39,163 bases of DNA, taken from IMG/VR virus record IMGVR_UViG_3300044949_002438, positions 1 to 39,163 of that record. The stretch is one strand, 5' to 3'. This document shows, in pieces, positions 1 to 6,883 of the stretch. A model generated the notes under the pieces. It had not been told where the DNA came from. It saw only the letters and a list, made by a program, of their open reading frames with translations, and searched no databases. Positions within the stretch are counted from its first letter, which is position 1, and each line of letters starts with the position of its first letter. The position numbers were made by a program, and so were the translations under genes. The stretch is from a virus.

Positions 1-197
1 GTATCATCGCTAGAAGTCTTTAACCAAGGTTCTATTTTAAATCCTATAGTACCTTCTCTAGATTTTATTGAGTTAATTACTATAGGATGTAATAATAACA
101 ATAGTATTTCTTCTTCATTATCACAAACAGATACTTTAGAGAATACCTCTTCACCATTTTTGAATTTTAAACTAGCATAAAACTCTTCTTCCATCAT
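1..197 (-). CDS. Small Sm-like (LSm) candidate protein, 3' part outside window
   Basis: Reading leftward from an ATG at 197 (a second ATG follows at 194), 65 codons are open to the window edge, so the C-terminus is missing. The start sits directly against the uvsW stop (TAA then ATG ATG), which suggests translational coupling. The visible protein begins MMEEEFYASLKFKNGEE, continues with an acidic turn, a leucine run (ILLLLL), HPIVI, and near the edge IEPWLKT. A short strand, a NGE turn, a second strand and a hydrophobic strand followed by xP are the layout of Sm-like folds, and an Sm-like protein of putative cyanophage origin has been described structurally. That assignment is inference from strand pattern only. 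A role in RNA binding or in the neighbouring recombination and late transcription functions is not shown by the sequence. Confidence 0.6.
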   Translation of the reverse strand, partial: MMEEEFYASLKFKNGEEVFSKVSVCDNEEEILLLLLHPIVINSIKSREGTIGFKIEPWLKTSSDD

Positions 198-1655
198 TTA
201 TTTTAAATTTACTGGTACTATTTCATAATTAAAATTTTCTTCATTATAAATTTTTACTCTTTCTATAAAATGATTTAAAGTATAATTTTTATAAGATTTA
301 TAGCTTATATCATCAGCTATATCATAAAGGACTGCTTTATTTTTATTTTGACTTTTTCTCAGGACTCTTCCGATGCTTTGTAAATTTCTAACTCTTGATT
401 TACTAGGGGATGAAAATACTACATTATGTAAATTTTTAATATTGACACCTGTACTCATGGTGCCATAAGATGCAATTATAATAGCATTATCCTCTCTCTC
501 AGTAATTTCTCGTACTTTCTCTCTCTCATCAACATCAACTCCTCCATGTATAAAAAATACATTTCTGTCATTGACACTATTATTTATTAAATCGTACAAT
601 ACCTTTCCATGAGCTTCAACTCTAGAAAATAAAATTAATGTATTTCCTTTTAAATCCAAAGCCAGATTTTTAATAAACTTATTTCTTTTTTCATTACCTA
701 TTAAATATTGAACTTCTTCTTCATAATTTTCAAACTTCTTTGGAGAATGTTTCATTAATAAACAAAATATATCCAATGAAGAAATGAATCCTTTTTCCAT
801 TAATTCTGAAGTTCTTGTTACCTTATAAGATGGACCAAATAAACCTTCAAGAACCCATTTATGCGTTTGTGTTCCGTCTAGAGTTCCAGTGAAACCAAAT
901 CTGTACTTAGCACTATGTAAATGAGTCATAATATTAATTAAAGATTTGCTCTTAAATAAATGAGCCTCATCACCAATAACTACTTCATAATCATTAAAGA
1001 AACTTTTTTCTAATTTATAAATTGATTGCCATGTAGTAACGGTTACTGGAAAATTATTATTTTTTTCTCTTCCCGAATATATTTTATGACAGTAATTATC
1101 AGCATCCCATCCATAATCTTTAAAATCACTCACCATTTGCTCTACTAAACTTGTAGTTGGAACAACAATTAATACTTTTTTACCATAAGAGCAAAAAAAT
1201 CTAACAATAGAATATATCATTAAAGATTTTCCAGATGCTGTTGGACTAATCAATAATTTTCTATTGTATCTTAAAGCATCATAAACACACTCAATCTGAT
1301 AAGATCTTGGAGTATGTTTACAAATAGATGTCATATAATCTTTAACACCTTCTAAAGATATGCTTTCATTTACTTCAAAAGGAAGACCATAATATTTGTT
1401 ATCTTTGAATTCATAAGTATATTTGTGTAGTTTTATTTTTTCTATTACCTTATCTAATAATCCTACATATATTTCTCCAGTATGGACTGAAAGAAGTCTT
1501 ATTGTCCCATCCCAATTTTTATTTCTTCTTTGAGGCATGAATTTTGCATTTGGAACCTCAAATGTAAAGTATTGTTGAAGTTCATACAAAATATGAGGCT
1601 CACATTCTAACTTAATGTAAACCTCATTTTTCTTAGAAATAGTTATATCTGCCAC
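198..1655 (-). CDS. uvsW: UvsW RNA-DNA and DNA helicase
   Basis: Superfamily 2 helicase of 485 residues. Visible motifs in order: Walker A PTASGKS (about 138-144), TTWQS (207-211), DEAH box (229-232), motif III GFTGTL (254-259), the second RecA domain with ILFSR (341-345), and motif VI QSIGRVLRKS (426-435). The first 100 residues form the small N-terminal domain seen in T4 UvsW. In T4 this enzyme unwinds R-loops and branched recombination intermediates, turning off origin-dependent replication and promoting recombination-dependent replication late in infection. It lies directly downstream of uvsY, as expected for a recombination pair. A late-type box at 1677-1684 gives it its own late start, which agrees with the late expression of T4 uvsW. 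All catalytic motifs are intact. Identification is secure. Confidence 0.95.
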   Translation of the reverse strand: MADITISKKNEVYIKLECEPHILYELQQYFTFEVPNAKFMPQRRNKNWDGTIRLLSVHTGEIYVGLLDKVIEKIKLHKYTYEFKDNKYYGLPFEVNESISLEGVKDYMTSICKHTPRSYQIECVYDALRYNRKLLISPTASGKSLMIYSIVRFFCSYGKKVLIVVPTTSLVEQMVSDFKDYGWDADNYCHKIYSGREKNNNFPVTVTTWQSIYKLEKSFFNDYEVVIGDEAHLFKSKSLINIMTHLHSAKYRFGFTGTLDGTQTHKWVLEGLFGPSYKVTRTSELMEKGFISSLDIFCLLMKHSPKKFENYEEEVQYLIGNEKRNKFIKNLALDLKGNTLILFSRVEAHGKVLYDLINNSVNDRNVFFIHGGVDVDEREKVREITEREDNAIIIASYGTMSTGVNIKNLHNVVFSSPSKSRVRNLQSIGRVLRKSQNKNKAVLYDIADDISYKSYKNYTLNHFIERVKIYNEENFNYEIVPVNLK

Positions 1656-1676
1656 ATTGTATAATATCGCTACAAA

Positions 1677-1684
1677 TATTTATC
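1677..1684 (-). promoter_or_regulatory. T4-type late promoter box for uvsW
   Basis: Minus-strand GATAAATA. If it acts as the -13 to -6 element of a T4 late promoter, +1 falls near 1671, 16 nt before the uvsW ATG. It overlaps the last codons of uvsY. The match is 7 of 8 to TATAAATA. Confidence 0.5.
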
Positions 1685-2120
1685 AGCTGATTCCAGAATG
1701 AAATTTCATATATTCTATAGAATTTTTAATTTGATAGCTTCTATTATTCAACATTTTAATGATATCAGTTAAATAATCCAATACCGTATTATAATATTCT
1801 ATTTTCATATTCAATTTTAAAATATTCTCATCTCCATCCAAATATTTTTGTAAGGCATCCTTATCCCTAATTTTATATGGAAATGGTTCCTCTACATATA
1901 CCTCTGCTGGCGATTTCCCGGTATAATATTTGTATCTATCTAAAAGTTTTATCTTTTTATCTTGATCTGTTTTTTTCTTTAATAATGTAAAGTTATTGTA
2001 AATTTCATAATATTTCGCATGTAGGGAAGGTATTTTTAAAGACTCTAAATGAAGATTGTCAATGTCTATTTTAGAATCCTTTTCCCACATGGATTGTATT
2101 TTTTCAAGGTCAACATTCAT
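1683..2120 (-). CDS. uvsY: UvsY recombination mediator protein
   Basis: A 145-residue, helix-rich, highly charged protein (T4 UvsY has 137). The N-terminal stretch with IQSMWEKDSKID and the following ESLKIPSLHAKYYEIY are typical of the family; the C-terminal third is a long amphipathic helix region ending in IKNSIEYMKFHSG. UvsY loads the UvsX recombinase onto single-stranded DNA coated with gp32 and stabilises the presynaptic filament. The ATG at 2120 overlaps the TGA of the preceding gene as ATGA, so translation is probably coupled. uvsW follows after 27 bases. The pairing of uvsY and uvsW downstream of the capsid genes matches T4 gene order. No UvsX or gp32 is in the window. Confidence 0.9.
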   Translation of the reverse strand: MNVDLEKIQSMWEKDSKIDIDNLHLESLKIPSLHAKYYEIYNNFTLLKKKTDQDKKIKLLDRYKYYTGKSPAEVYVEEPFPYKIRDKDALQKYLDGDENILKLNMKIEYYNTVLDYLTDIIKMLNNRSYQIKNSIEYMKFHSGIS

Positions 2121-2683
2121 AATTTATTTCCATACTTATCAGTGATATAATATCTAGTATACTTGAACCTTACCTCCGATGTAAAGTATTCAGTGTCATT
2201 TTCTGTAGATGTAAATTCAAGTGGTCCAATAGAATATGGATACATATCTTCAAATATTACATTAAAATTAACGTTGAATGAACTATTTAAAACTTGAAGT
2301 GTTCCGTCAGAATAAATGTTCATCATTGGAGAATTTTTATTGTCAATTGTTGGTGGTTCATTCTGAAGGTCAAAAATTTCTTTTAATGAATCTGGAAATC
2401 CTAATCCTCTAATCCATTTTTGTATTTGAATATAATTTTCAATATTTTCATCTACCAAAAATTTTAATATAAAATCATCAAATTCTATTTTATCGCCGGG
2501 AATACTTAAATCTTTTAAATATGACGATTGATTCGCATTTCCTAAAGTCATTCCTGGAACATTAGCATTAGTTCCAAAAAAAGCTACTTTTGGTGCTCTA
2601 TTTAAAATAAATTTAAAACCACCAGAAGAAAGAAAATTTCGGTTCGTAATCTGGTTAGTAAATATACTTTTTGTGTTGTTCAT
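2117..2683 (-). CDS. Tail-tube-like virion protein (gp19/gp54 fold candidate)
   Basis: 188 residues with no signal peptide or membrane segment. The layout resembles tail tube proteins: FKFILNRAPKVAFF, then a turn with VPGMTLG, then IPGDKIEFDDFILKFLVDE, a short helix with IQKWIRGLGFP, and C-terminal strands NVNFNVIFEDMYPYSIGPL and VRFKYTRYYI. The same order (strand, PG loop, strand with a D-rich edge, W helix, F..v.P.s.g strand) is seen in the gp19 of this phage at 8587-9219, although identity is low. It could be a tube initiator or tail completion protein doing the job of T4 gp54 or gp3; the sequence does not decide this. It stands alone between the gp23 terminator and uvsY, with a late-type box only about ten bases upstream of its ATG and no Shine-Dalgarno sequence. 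Confidence 0.75.
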   Translation of the reverse strand: MNNTKSIFTNQITNRNFLSSGGFKFILNRAPKVAFFGTNANVPGMTLGNANQSSYLKDLSIPGDKIEFDDFILKFLVDENIENYIQIQKWIRGLGFPDSLKEIFDLQNEPPTIDNKNSPMMNIYSDGTLQVLNSSFNVNFNVIFEDMYPYSIGPLEFTSTENDTEYFTSEVRFKYTRYYITDKYGNKL

Positions 2684-2692
2684 TTTTATTAC

Positions 2693-2700
2693 TATTTATT
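2693..2700 (-). promoter_or_regulatory. T4-type late promoter box, nearly leaderless
   Basis: Minus-strand AATAAATA immediately downstream of the gp23 terminator. The predicted +1 is near 2687, only about 4 nt before the ATG at 2683, so the transcript of the tail-tube-like gene would be almost leaderless. Confidence 0.5.
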
Positions 2701-2709
2701 TTTTTCAAT

Positions 2710-2735
2710 AAAAAAGGGGGGAATTTCTTCCCCCC
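2710..2735 (-). terminator. Intrinsic terminator after gp23
   Basis: On the minus strand GGGGGGAA, a GAAA tetraloop and TTCCCCCC form a perfect 8-bp stem, followed by six T. The hairpin starts 21 bases past the gp23 stop. It is the only clear intrinsic terminator I see in the window, and it separates the capsid operon from the recombination genes. Confidence 0.93.
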
Positions 2736-2756
2736 ATTAAAATCAATATGTGAAGA

Positions 2757-4178
2757 TCACATTAGGTTCTTGACTTGTACTCTTCTGTAGTATACGTTAG
2801 AGTTTCTCTTGAGGCGACCACCCTGACCATCGGCAGGAATTGTGGCACCTTCAGCGAATGGGTTAGCAACCATGCCATAACGAGTCTTAAAGCCGATCTT
2901 AGGCTGGAAGGTGTTCTCACCAACGGCACGAACCATTTGGAGAGGAACATATGGGCAATAGAATAGTCCAGCGTCATAAGGATTAGAGCCCTTATAACCA
3001 ACTACGTAATACTGATTAGCAGCTACGTTAGCAGCATAAGGATCAATATATACGCGATATTTGCCCATGAGAACGCCAGCAAAAGTATTGCCAGTGTCAT
3101 CTACGCTAAGATTTGCATTTAGAGCAGGGGTGTAATCAAGAACACCAGCCATGCTGAGAGCAGAAGCAACGTCAGCTGAGCAAAGAATGGTGTTGCCCTT
3201 TCCTCTACGAGTTCTTTGTGCGATTGCGTTAGCATCACGCTCGATTTGGAAAAGAAGACCCTTGAACTTCTCAACACTCCAACGACCATTTGAGTCAATA
3301 TCAAGGTCAAAATAACCTTGAGTAGCAACGTTTGCTTGGGCACCAGGCTCAGCAACGTTATAAATGGTACGAATTACTTCGCGGTTGATTTCGGCAAGAA
3401 TCTCAGTGCTGAGAATATTAGCAAGCTCAGCTTCAGCATTTAGACCATGAATAGCTTTCAGGTCTTGTGCTAGTTCTAAGCTATACTCAGCCTTGAGAGC
3501 GCGTGACTTAGCAACAACGGATACTTTCTCGATTGAGAAAGCCATTTCGTTGAACTGAGCACCGCCATCAGTACCAAGAGCTTCAGCGTTATCAGTACGC
3601 ATACCCTGACCTACGTTGTAGGTGGTTGCGTCAGTTGGTGAACCAGCTGGACTTAGTAGGCCTGGATTGGTTCCCTGCTGAGCAGTTGTACCAAGACCAA
3701 CGGCACCATTAGTCCATCCTTGAGTTTGGGCAAAGGTTGAACCTTGACCTGAGAAAGCAGTATCTACTTCATTGTAGAATGCTTCAGGACCGCTCTGATC
3801 GCTATAACGTGAGCGCATTGCGAAAATTAGTCCGGTAGGACCATTCATTGGTTGAACGCCAGCGAGGTCATATGCGACCAAGTTGGGCATTGAACGACGA
3901 ATTAAGCTAATTAGAACTGGATCGAAACCAGCAACTGGTGAACCAGCACCAGCTGAAAAACCTGGAGTTCCAGTGCTTGACTGTGTATTAACAGTAGGGG
4001 TTTCCATTAGGTTCTGAAGTGAACCTGTTTGGAAAGCAGTTTCTTCCCTTAGGAATTTTTCTTGGTTCTCTAGCAGGACTGCGGTTACTGCTCTTCTGTG
4101 TGAATCTTTGATTCTATCAAGACCATCATAGTCTAGAAGAGGAGCCCACTTTTCCTGCAAGTGCTCTGAATTGAACAT
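2757..4178 (-). CDS. gp23: Major capsid protein gp23
   Basis: 473 residues (T4 gp23 has 521), the HK97-fold protein that forms the hexamers of the head shell. The N-terminal part (about 1-59) is the charged delta region; LME at 57-59 fits the (L/I)xE consensus cut by the gp21 protease, which would leave a mature chain starting TPTVNTQ. The rest contains the family landmarks RSMPNLVAYDLAGVQPM (about 91-107), AFSIEKVSVVAKSRALKAEY and the C-terminal YYRRVQVKNL. A Shine-Dalgarno AAGAGGT lies about nine bases before the ATG. The gene is clearly richer in G+C and in synonymous C/G endings than its neighbours, as expected for the most abundant virion protein. No separate gp24 vertex paralogue is present in the window. 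Confidence 0.97.
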   Translation of the reverse strand: MFNSEHLQEKWAPLLDYDGLDRIKDSHRRAVTAVLLENQEKFLREETAFQTGSLQNLMETPTVNTQSSTGTPGFSAGAGSPVAGFDPVLISLIRRSMPNLVAYDLAGVQPMNGPTGLIFAMRSRYSDQSGPEAFYNEVDTAFSGQGSTFAQTQGWTNGAVGLGTTAQQGTNPGLLSPAGSPTDATTYNVGQGMRTDNAEALGTDGGAQFNEMAFSIEKVSVVAKSRALKAEYSLELAQDLKAIHGLNAEAELANILSTEILAEINREVIRTIYNVAEPGAQANVATQGYFDLDIDSNGRWSVEKFKGLLFQIERDANAIAQRTRRGKGNTILCSADVASALSMAGVLDYTPALNANLSVDDTGNTFAGVLMGKYRVYIDPYAANVAANQYYVVGYKGSNPYDAGLFYCPYVPLQMVRAVGENTFQPKIGFKTRYGMVANPFAEGATIPADGQGGRLKRNSNVYYRRVQVKNLM

Positions 4179-4186
4179 TTGCGTTT

Positions 4187-4193
4187 ACCTCTT
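4187..4193 (-). promoter_or_regulatory. Shine-Dalgarno of gp23
   Basis: Minus-strand AAGAGGT ends eight bases before the gp23 ATG. Most genes in the window have weak or no Shine-Dalgarno sequence, so this marks high translation. No NATAAATA box is visible between gp22 and gp23. Confidence 0.7.
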
Positions 4194-4229
4194 AAAAAGT
4201 GCGTTTGTTTTGTTTGAATAATATTGAAT

Positions 4230-5405
4230 TCAATTCTTGCTGAATGCTGAAAGGGTCTTCAAGTAAGCAGCCATTGGTGCAGAAACGGATTCCTGAACTA
4301 CGTCCACTCCTTCAGACAAAGTTTCAGTTTTAGCTGTTGGAGGAACTCTTTTTGAAGAAAAATAAGCTTCCTTCAAAATCTCCAATTTTTCACGATATTC
4401 TTCTTCACTTCCAAACTCAACACTTTCGGCAAGTGAAGCGAGCTTTTCTTTCTGAGAAAGTGCTAGACCCTCAGAAATTTGATCAAAGATCCCATCTGCA
4501 ACCGACTCCGCGAGACGCTTGTTTAGGGAAACATTTTTCTCGATTTGCTCGTTGAGTTTTGTTTCCATTTCATCAAGTTTTTCTACCATGCTCTCAAGTA
4601 CATCATATTTATCTTCAGGGATTGATACATAATGATCTTCAAAAAGTCCTTTCAGACCTGACATAAATGATTCTGTAAGATCGCTCTTAACACCATTCTC
4701 AACTGATAAACGGTTTTCATTTAACCATTCTTCAGAAACATACTCTAGATAAGAATCGATGCGATCACTAAGAGTTTCTTTGATTTCTTCTACTTCTTCA
4801 ACTAGTCTTTGTTCGTATGCGATTTCTAAAGACTCTTTAATTTGATTTACTTTTGATTTTAAAGCAGATTCAAATATTACTTTAGCTTTATCTTTAAACT
4901 CTTCGGAAAGATCTTCGTTTTCAACCAGAGCAGTTACATCTTCTTCAACATCAAATTCAAAATCTTCTTCTAACTCTTCATCTTCATCATCTTCATCATC
5001 TTCATCATCTTCTTCATCATCTTCAGTTTCTTCTTCCATTACAACTTCTTCTTCATATTCAGAATCTTCTGAAATTTCTTCATCAATAAGATCTTCATCT
5101 TCTAACTCATTATCTTCTTTAGTAACTTTCATTGCTTCGGCTGGCTTAGCATTTTTAGTTACTACGTCCTTTACTCTATCCAGCTTTGATTCTGGTGTTT
5201 TTAACTTTGCAGGACCTTCTGGATCATTAGTATAATTTGTGGGATCTGGGCCACCAAGATCCACCCAACCACCAGCACTTTGACCATCAGGAATACCTGT
5301 GGTTAAATGTGGCATTGGGTCCGCTGCTTTAGCATTAGCATTAACAGCGGTCTTGGATTGCTTTGTGCCTGCTTCCATTTCTTGTAGTTGTTTACCACGA
5401 GACAT
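4230..5405 (-). CDS. gp22: Prohead core scaffold protein gp22
   Basis: 391 residues, longer than T4 gp22 (269). It lies between gp21 and gp23 as in T4. The N-terminal hundred residues are low-complexity and Gly/Pro/Lys-rich; residues about 97-157 are almost entirely Asp and Glu; the remainder is predicted to be alpha-helical and coiled-coil (KLDEMETKLNEQIEKNVSLN and similar), ending with AAYLKTLSAFSKN. gp22 forms the inner scaffold of the prohead and is later digested by gp21 to small acidic peptides that stay in the head; the acidic run suits such internal peptides. The start ATG has GGAGAG five bases upstream. A consensus late promoter TATAAATA is 38 bases upstream. The extra length relative to T4 is due mainly to the N-terminal and acidic segments. 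Confidence 0.93.
   Translation of the reverse strand: MSRGKQLQEMEAGTKQSKTAVNANAKAADPMPHLTTGIPDGQSAGGWVDLGGPDPTNYTNDPEGPAKLKTPESKLDRVKDVVTKNAKPAEAMKVTKEDNELEDEDLIDEEISEDSEYEEEVVMEEETEDDEEDDEDDEDDEDEELEEDFEFDVEEDVTALVENEDLSEEFKDKAKVIFESALKSKVNQIKESLEIAYEQRLVEEVEEIKETLSDRIDSYLEYVSEEWLNENRLSVENGVKSDLTESFMSGLKGLFEDHYVSIPEDKYDVLESMVEKLDEMETKLNEQIEKNVSLNKRLAESVADGIFDQISEGLALSQKEKLASLAESVEFGSEEEYREKLEILKEAYFSSKRVPPTAKTETLSEGVDVVQESVSAPMAAYLKTLSAFSKN
4935..5117 (-). repeat. Acidic low-complexity segment with 9-bp microsatellite in gp22
   Basis: Codes for residues about 97-157 of gp22, dominated by Asp and Glu. Its core (4982-5008 on the plus strand) is three exact copies of cttcatcat followed by degenerate GAA/GAT-type triplets. 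The in-frame 9-bp unit allows length change without frameshift. Confidence 0.85.
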
Positions 5406-5410
5406 TTGAA

Positions 5411-5416
5411 CTCTCC
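5411..5416 (-). promoter_or_regulatory. Shine-Dalgarno of gp22
   Basis: Minus-strand GGAGAG five bases before the gp22 ATG at 5405; supports that ATG as the start. Confidence 0.65.
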
Positions 5417-5442
5417 GATTAACCTTTATTTTAATCTATATT

Positions 5443-5450
5443 TATTTATA
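5443..5450 (-). promoter_or_regulatory. T4-type late promoter for gp22-gp23
   Basis: Exact minus-strand TATAAATA just after the gp21 stop codon, followed by a second partial copy (ATAAATA at 5439-5445). The predicted +1 is near 5437, giving a 32-nt leader with the gp22 Shine-Dalgarno. It would feed gp22 and gp23 up to the terminator at 2710-2735. Confidence 0.7.
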
Positions 5451-5452
5451 AA

Positions 5453-6103
5453 TTATAAATTTGCCAAGAATTCATTGAATAAATTTAACTTATGTTCTTC
5501 AAGCCTTCTTTGGTCAACTAAAGTATTGATTTTACGTTTTGTTTGTTCAGCTAGCTTTTCTCTAAGAATTCCTCCGTCCCAAACCCATTCTTTCCCCTCC
5601 ATAATTCCTTGAACAAAAGCATCTGGAGCAGATGGATCAGCAACAATATCAGCAGCTGTTGCCAACATAAAATCCTCACCAACTTGGCTATAACCTTCTT
5701 TACAGGGAATTAGTGAACCAATACCGCGAGATGATACGCCTAAAGTTACTCCATCTTTTAAAAGAGATTCGGCGATTTTACCCATTGGGGTAGATAAAAT
5801 TTGAGCCTTTCCTATGAAATTATTACCTTCACATGTTAAAGAAACAATTTTATGAGAAACTCTATCTAGATTTACTGTCGGACCATCTGGATGACCAAGT
5901 TCCCCAAGAGCTCTTCCCTTATTGACATAATTTTCTGTATATCTTCTCACTTCTTTTTCCATAATATTCATTGGATACATTCTTCCATTACGATTTACGC
6001 ATTCGGCCTGTAAGAATGGTCCAGTGATGTAAAGCTTTGCTTGCTTTCCAACACCCTCAGTGATTACTTTTACCTTTTCGATTTCTTCTCTGATTAGTTT
6101 CAT
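5453..6103 (-). CDS. gp21: Prohead core protease gp21
   Basis: 216 residues, close to T4 gp21 (212). It is a serine protease of the phage prohead protease group with an assemblin-like fold. Catalytic candidates are His71 in GELGHPDG and Ser124 or Ser125 in GVSSRGIG. Other landmarks are VNRNGRMYP (37-44) and the DIVADPSAPDAFV segment (152-164). The enzyme sits in the prohead core and, after assembly, cuts gp22, gp23 and other head proteins at (L/I)xE sites, including the site predicted in the gp23 here. It follows the 183-residue gene after a single base and is followed by the gp22 promoter. The C-terminal tail after residue 180 is basic and helical and is probably removed by self-cleavage, as in T4. 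The key residues are intact. Confidence 0.95.
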   Translation of the reverse strand: MKLIREEIEKVKVITEGVGKQAKLYITGPFLQAECVNRNGRMYPMNIMEKEVRRYTENYVNKGRALGELGHPDGPTVNLDRVSHKIVSLTCEGNNFIGKAQILSTPMGKIAESLLKDGVTLGVSSRGIGSLIPCKEGYSQVGEDFMLATAADIVADPSAPDAFVQGIMEGKEWVWDGGILREKLAEQTKRKINTLVDQRRLEEHKLNLFNEFLANL

Positions 6104-6104
6104 T

Positions 6105-6656
6105 TTAGGCGTTTCCTGATATTTGTACTTGGTGTAAATATAATGTTCCAGATGAACCGGCAGTTTTTCCAGCTACTTTAAATACTTCACGCAATTCTCC
6201 ATAAGAATTTGTCACTTCTCCTTGTGCCGAAGTATTTAAATCTAATGTTATTCTTGTTGAAAAATAACCGTCATAACCAGAGGAACTATCAACAGAAGAT
6301 ACATAAGCAAAATTCGTATTAATTCCTGAAGGCGAAATTCCCGTAAGTTGAACTGTGTCACCAACTTCAAAAGGAGATCCAGTTCCAGATGGGAAATCGA
6401 TAATTGTAGTAGAGCCTGTTGTAACTCCAACTACTTTTTGACATTTTACTGGACCAATGCTTAGAGTAACAGACTCTCCAGATGCTACATAATAATTTGA
6501 ATTTGTTGCTGTTGGATTTGTTCCAATAGCAACATGGCATCCAGAATCTACTGATACTACTCTTAAAGTATCGCTTTGTTTTACAATAATTTCAGATTGG
6601 GAACTGGTTCCACTTACCGAAAATGAAGATCCACTACCTACGGGTTTATGCGCCAT
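6105..6656 (-). CDS. Beta-rich virion protein between gp20 and gp21
   Basis: 183 residues with very high Ser, Thr, Gly and Val content, no membrane segment and no cysteine pattern. It starts MAHKPVGSGSSFSVSGTSSQ, has an alternating beta pattern (IIVKQSDTLRVVSV, YYVASGESVTLSIG) and ends with GTLYLHQVQISGNA. The middle holds VTTGSTTIIDFP and FEVGDTVQLTGIS, a variant of the F.VGe motif repeated in the tail proteins of this phage. Its place in the head operon, its own late-type box and its single-base spacing to gp21 suggest a head-associated structural or decoration protein. I recognise the type from marine T4-like phages but know no assigned function. Confidence 0.8.
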   Translation of the reverse strand: MAHKPVGSGSSFSVSGTSSQSEIIVKQSDTLRVVSVDSGCHVAIGTNPTATNSNYYVASGESVTLSIGPVKCQKVVGVTTGSTTIIDFPSGTGSPFEVGDTVQLTGISPSGINTNFAYVSSVDSSSGYDGYFSTRITLDLNTSAQGEVTNSYGELREVFKVAGKTAGSSGTLYLHQVQISGNA

Positions 6657-6680
6657 TATTCTTATAATACACTTATTAGT

Positions 6681-6688
6681 TATTTATT
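6681..6688 (-). promoter_or_regulatory. T4-type late promoter box
   Basis: Minus-strand AATAAATA between the 51-residue core gene and the 183-residue gene. Predicted +1 near 6675, 19 nt before the ATG at 6656. Confidence 0.5.
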
Positions 6689-6696
6689 CTATACTA

Positions 6697-6852
6697 TTAT
6701 TCCATCTCCATGTTGTTAAACATAGAATCTGCAATTCCTGGTTTTAATGCCTCAATTTTTTCAATACTTTTTTTAAAAAGAGCACTTTTAATTTCGTCAC
6801 TGATATTTGATGGAGATTCATCAGCAATAATCATGTCTACAATGTTTTCCAT
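6697..6852 (-). CDS. Small prohead core protein candidate (gp67/gp68 position)
   Basis: A 51-codon open frame fills most of the 222-base space between gp20 and the 183-residue gene. The product starts MENIVDMIIADESPSN, has a helical middle with ALFKKSIEKIEALKPG, and ends DSMFNNMEME. It is small, acidic at both ends and helix-prone. In T4 the gp20-gp21 interval holds the prohead core proteins gp67 and gp68, so position and composition fit a minor core protein. The exact equivalence is not decided. Support for a real gene: a consensus late box TATAAATA at 6876-6883 places +1 18 nt before the ATG, and no other gene explains the interval. There is no clear Shine-Dalgarno sequence. Confidence 0.72.
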   Translation of the reverse strand: MENIVDMIIADESPSNISDEIKSALFKKSIEKIEALKPGIADSMFNNMEME

Positions 6853-6875
6853 TTTTGTTTTTTATAATTATGCTC

Positions 6876-6883
6876 TATTTATA
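6876..6883 (-). promoter_or_regulatory. T4-type late promoter for small core gene
   Basis: Exact minus-strand TATAAATA overlapping the gp20 stop codon. Predicted +1 near 6870, 18 nt before the ATG at 6852. Confidence 0.62.

Noticed and set aside
2117-2683. Assignment as T4 gp3 by position
   Set aside because: Motifs resemble the tail tube fold, but I cannot show similarity to gp3, so only a fold-level call is given.
3119-3355. Short minus-strand frame inside gp23
   Set aside because: Out-of-frame shadow of gp23; no start signals, and gp23 family motifs run through the interval.
4337-5612. Plus-strand frames opposite gp22 and gp21
   Set aside because: Antisense to well-identified genes; no plus-strand promoter or ribosome binding site.
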